Shown: piece by piece, positions 5,190 to 5,879 of the stretch
Position numbering within the stretch: the first letter of the stretch is position 1
Layout: every line of letters starts with the position of its first letter
From: Phycisphaerales bacterium
GTDB lineage: Bacteria; Planctomycetota; Phycisphaerae; Phycisphaerales; UBA1924
DNA: 5,879 nt
Assembly (NCBI GenBank): GCA_030680655.1
Contig: JAUXUZ010000338.1
Span: forward strand, 1-5,879
Reading direction: 5' to 3'
Notes under the pieces: generated by a model
Databases searched by the model: none
What the model saw: only the letters and a program-made list of their open reading frames with translations
Told to the model about the DNA's origin: nothing
Program-made: the position numbers and the translations under genes

Positions 5190-5879
5190 ATGGAATCGAA
5201 CACCCCCGCGTCCACTCCCTCCCCCGAGACCCCCGTCAACGCCGCGCCCGATGCGCAGCAGACCGAGGGTCAGCCCGCTGCGGAGGGTTCAACGCCCGCG
5301 CCGGCCGACGCCGCCGCTCCAGCGCCCGTCCCCGCGACCAAGATGCCCAACATGAAGGGGCTTCCGAAGATCGGCCGCGCTGAGGTGGTGAACGAAGAGG
5401 GTGCGCCGGTCCGCGCTGGCCCCGGTGGGCCCGGTGGCCGCGGCGGTGACCGTGGTGGTGACCGCGGCGACCGCCCCCGCGGCGGCGGCTTCGGCAAGAA
5501 GCCCGCCGGCCCTGAGTCGGGCCGCGCTGAGGTGCCCGACACCATGAGCGTGCTGCGCGGCGTGAACGAAGAGGCCAAGGGTGGCGCGCTGGGTGACCCC
5601 TCACTCGACGCCGAGATCGAAGCGATGATGTCCGAGGCCGGCGACGCGGTGGGCACCACCGCCACACCGCCGCGCAAGCGCCCGCAGCAGGTCGGCCGCC
5701 CGGCCCCCGCCACGCTCCGCGGCCCGCGCAAGGTTGAGAGCGGCCGCGAGCTCCGCAAGGGCAAGGTGGTCTCCGTCGGCCCCACCGACATCTTCATCGA
5801 GTTTGGGCCCAAGGAGCTCGGCGTTGTCCCCCGCGCCAACTACGAGAAGGAAGGCGAAGAGTCGGCCGTCCCCAAGGCG
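5190..5879 (+). CDS. S1-domain RNA-binding protein, N-terminal part (runs off the window)
   Basis: The frame is open from ATG 5190 to the window edge (230 codons). Residues 1-50 are low-complexity, rich in Pro, Ala, Thr and Glu. Residues 77-100 are a Gly/Arg/Asp-rich RGG-type stretch (GGRGGDRGGDRGDRPRGGG). A conserved-looking acidic helix follows (about 136-150, DPSLDAEIEAMMSEAG), then a basic Pro-rich linker (162-181). From about 188 an S1 (OB-fold) domain begins: RKGKVVSVGPTDIFIEFG, then KELGVVPRANY, matching the family pattern of beta-1 and beta-2 (GxVxxV, FIEF) and the GVVP turn. S1 domains bind single-stranded RNA, as in ribosomal protein S1, RNase E and PNPase. The rest is missing, so the number of S1 repeats and the exact family cannot be told; a ribosomal S1-like protein is possible but the long disordered N-terminus is unlike Escherichia coli S1. 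GRAEV and VNEE motifs each occur twice. The ATG is the first plausible start and follows a short upstream ORF. Confidence 0.85.
   Translation, partial: MESNTPASTPSPETPVNAAPDAQQTEGQPAAEGSTPAPADAAAPAPVPATKMPNMKGLPKIGRAEVVNEEGAPVRAGPGGPGGRGGDRGGDRGDRPRGGGFGKKPAGPESGRAEVPDTMSVLRGVNEEAKGGALGDPSLDAEIEAMMSEAGDAVGTTATPPRKRPQQVGRPAPATLRGPRKVESGRELRKGKVVSVGPTDIFIEFGPKELGVVPRANYEKEGEESAVPKA
5373..5387 (+). repeat. 15-bp direct repeat, copy 1 (GGCCGCGCTGAGGTG)
   Basis: First copy of an exact 15-bp in-frame repeat encoding GRAEV (residues 62-66), directly followed by GTGAACGAAGAG (5388-5399), encoding VNEE. The second copies are at 5520-5534 and 5562-5573. It lies in the disordered N-terminus of the S1-domain protein. 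Confidence 0.8.
5520..5534 (+). repeat. 15-bp direct repeat, copy 2 (GGCCGCGCTGAGGTG)
   Basis: Second exact copy, encoding GRAEV at residues 111-115. The accompanying GTGAACGAAGAG (VNEE, residues 125-128) is here separated from it by nine codons. The copies flank the RGG-rich stretch. Confidence 0.8.

Noticed and set aside
5373..5573. Direct repeats considered as traces of a mobile element or CRISPR
   Set aside because: They are in-frame, encode the same residues and lie within a coding region; there are only two copies, with no terminal inverted repeats or regular spacers.
5236..5839. Two overlapping minus-strand open frames opposite the S1-domain gene
   Set aside because: They encode Arg/Pro/Ser-rich low-complexity sequence, while the plus strand carries a frame open to the edge with a recognisable S1 domain start.

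Overview
The window is GC-rich bacterial DNA with tightly packed genes, all on the + strand. Gene content and style suggest a free-living, Gram-negative-type bacterium, possibly Planctomycetota/Phycisphaerae. This placement is an impression from the protein sequences and is not proven. I see no mobile element, CRISPR array, tRNA or rRNA.

Layout. Bases 1-93 may hold the last ~30 codons of an upstream gene. A first transcription unit (about 188-2739) encodes a secreted S1/P1-nuclease-like zinc hydrolase, dihydropteroate synthase (folP) and a thioredoxin whose reading frame has two well-supported starts, one adding a membrane anchor. It ends in a strong GC hairpin at 2711-2739. A second unit (about 2824-4990) encodes a Gfo/Idh/MocA-family NAD(P)-dependent oxidoreductase and a four-helix membrane protein of unknown function, and ends in a 34-nt hairpin. 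After a 236-bp noncoding leader comes the 5' part of a gene for an S1-domain RNA-binding protein with a long disordered, RGG-rich N-terminus. It runs off the right edge.

Expression signals form a pattern. The first genes of the two complete units (ATG 188 and ATG 2824) have no Shine-Dalgarno sequence. Both instead carry an identical TATCCTTC box with its first T exactly 12 nt upstream of the A of ATG, where a -10 element would start transcription on the start codon itself (leaderless mRNA). Internal genes of the units have good Shine-Dalgarno sequences (AGGGGG, GGAGG, AAGGAG) and short or overlapping junctions. The S1-domain gene has a longer leader with a related box (TAGACTTC), small hairpins and a 14-codon upstream ORF ending just before its start.

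Most of the window is ordinary housekeeping DNA. No new multi-gene system is evident. The points most worth a second look are the paired leaderless-promoter boxes, the dual-start thioredoxin, the leader and duplicated motif of the S1-domain gene, and the unknown membrane protein coupled to the oxidoreductase.
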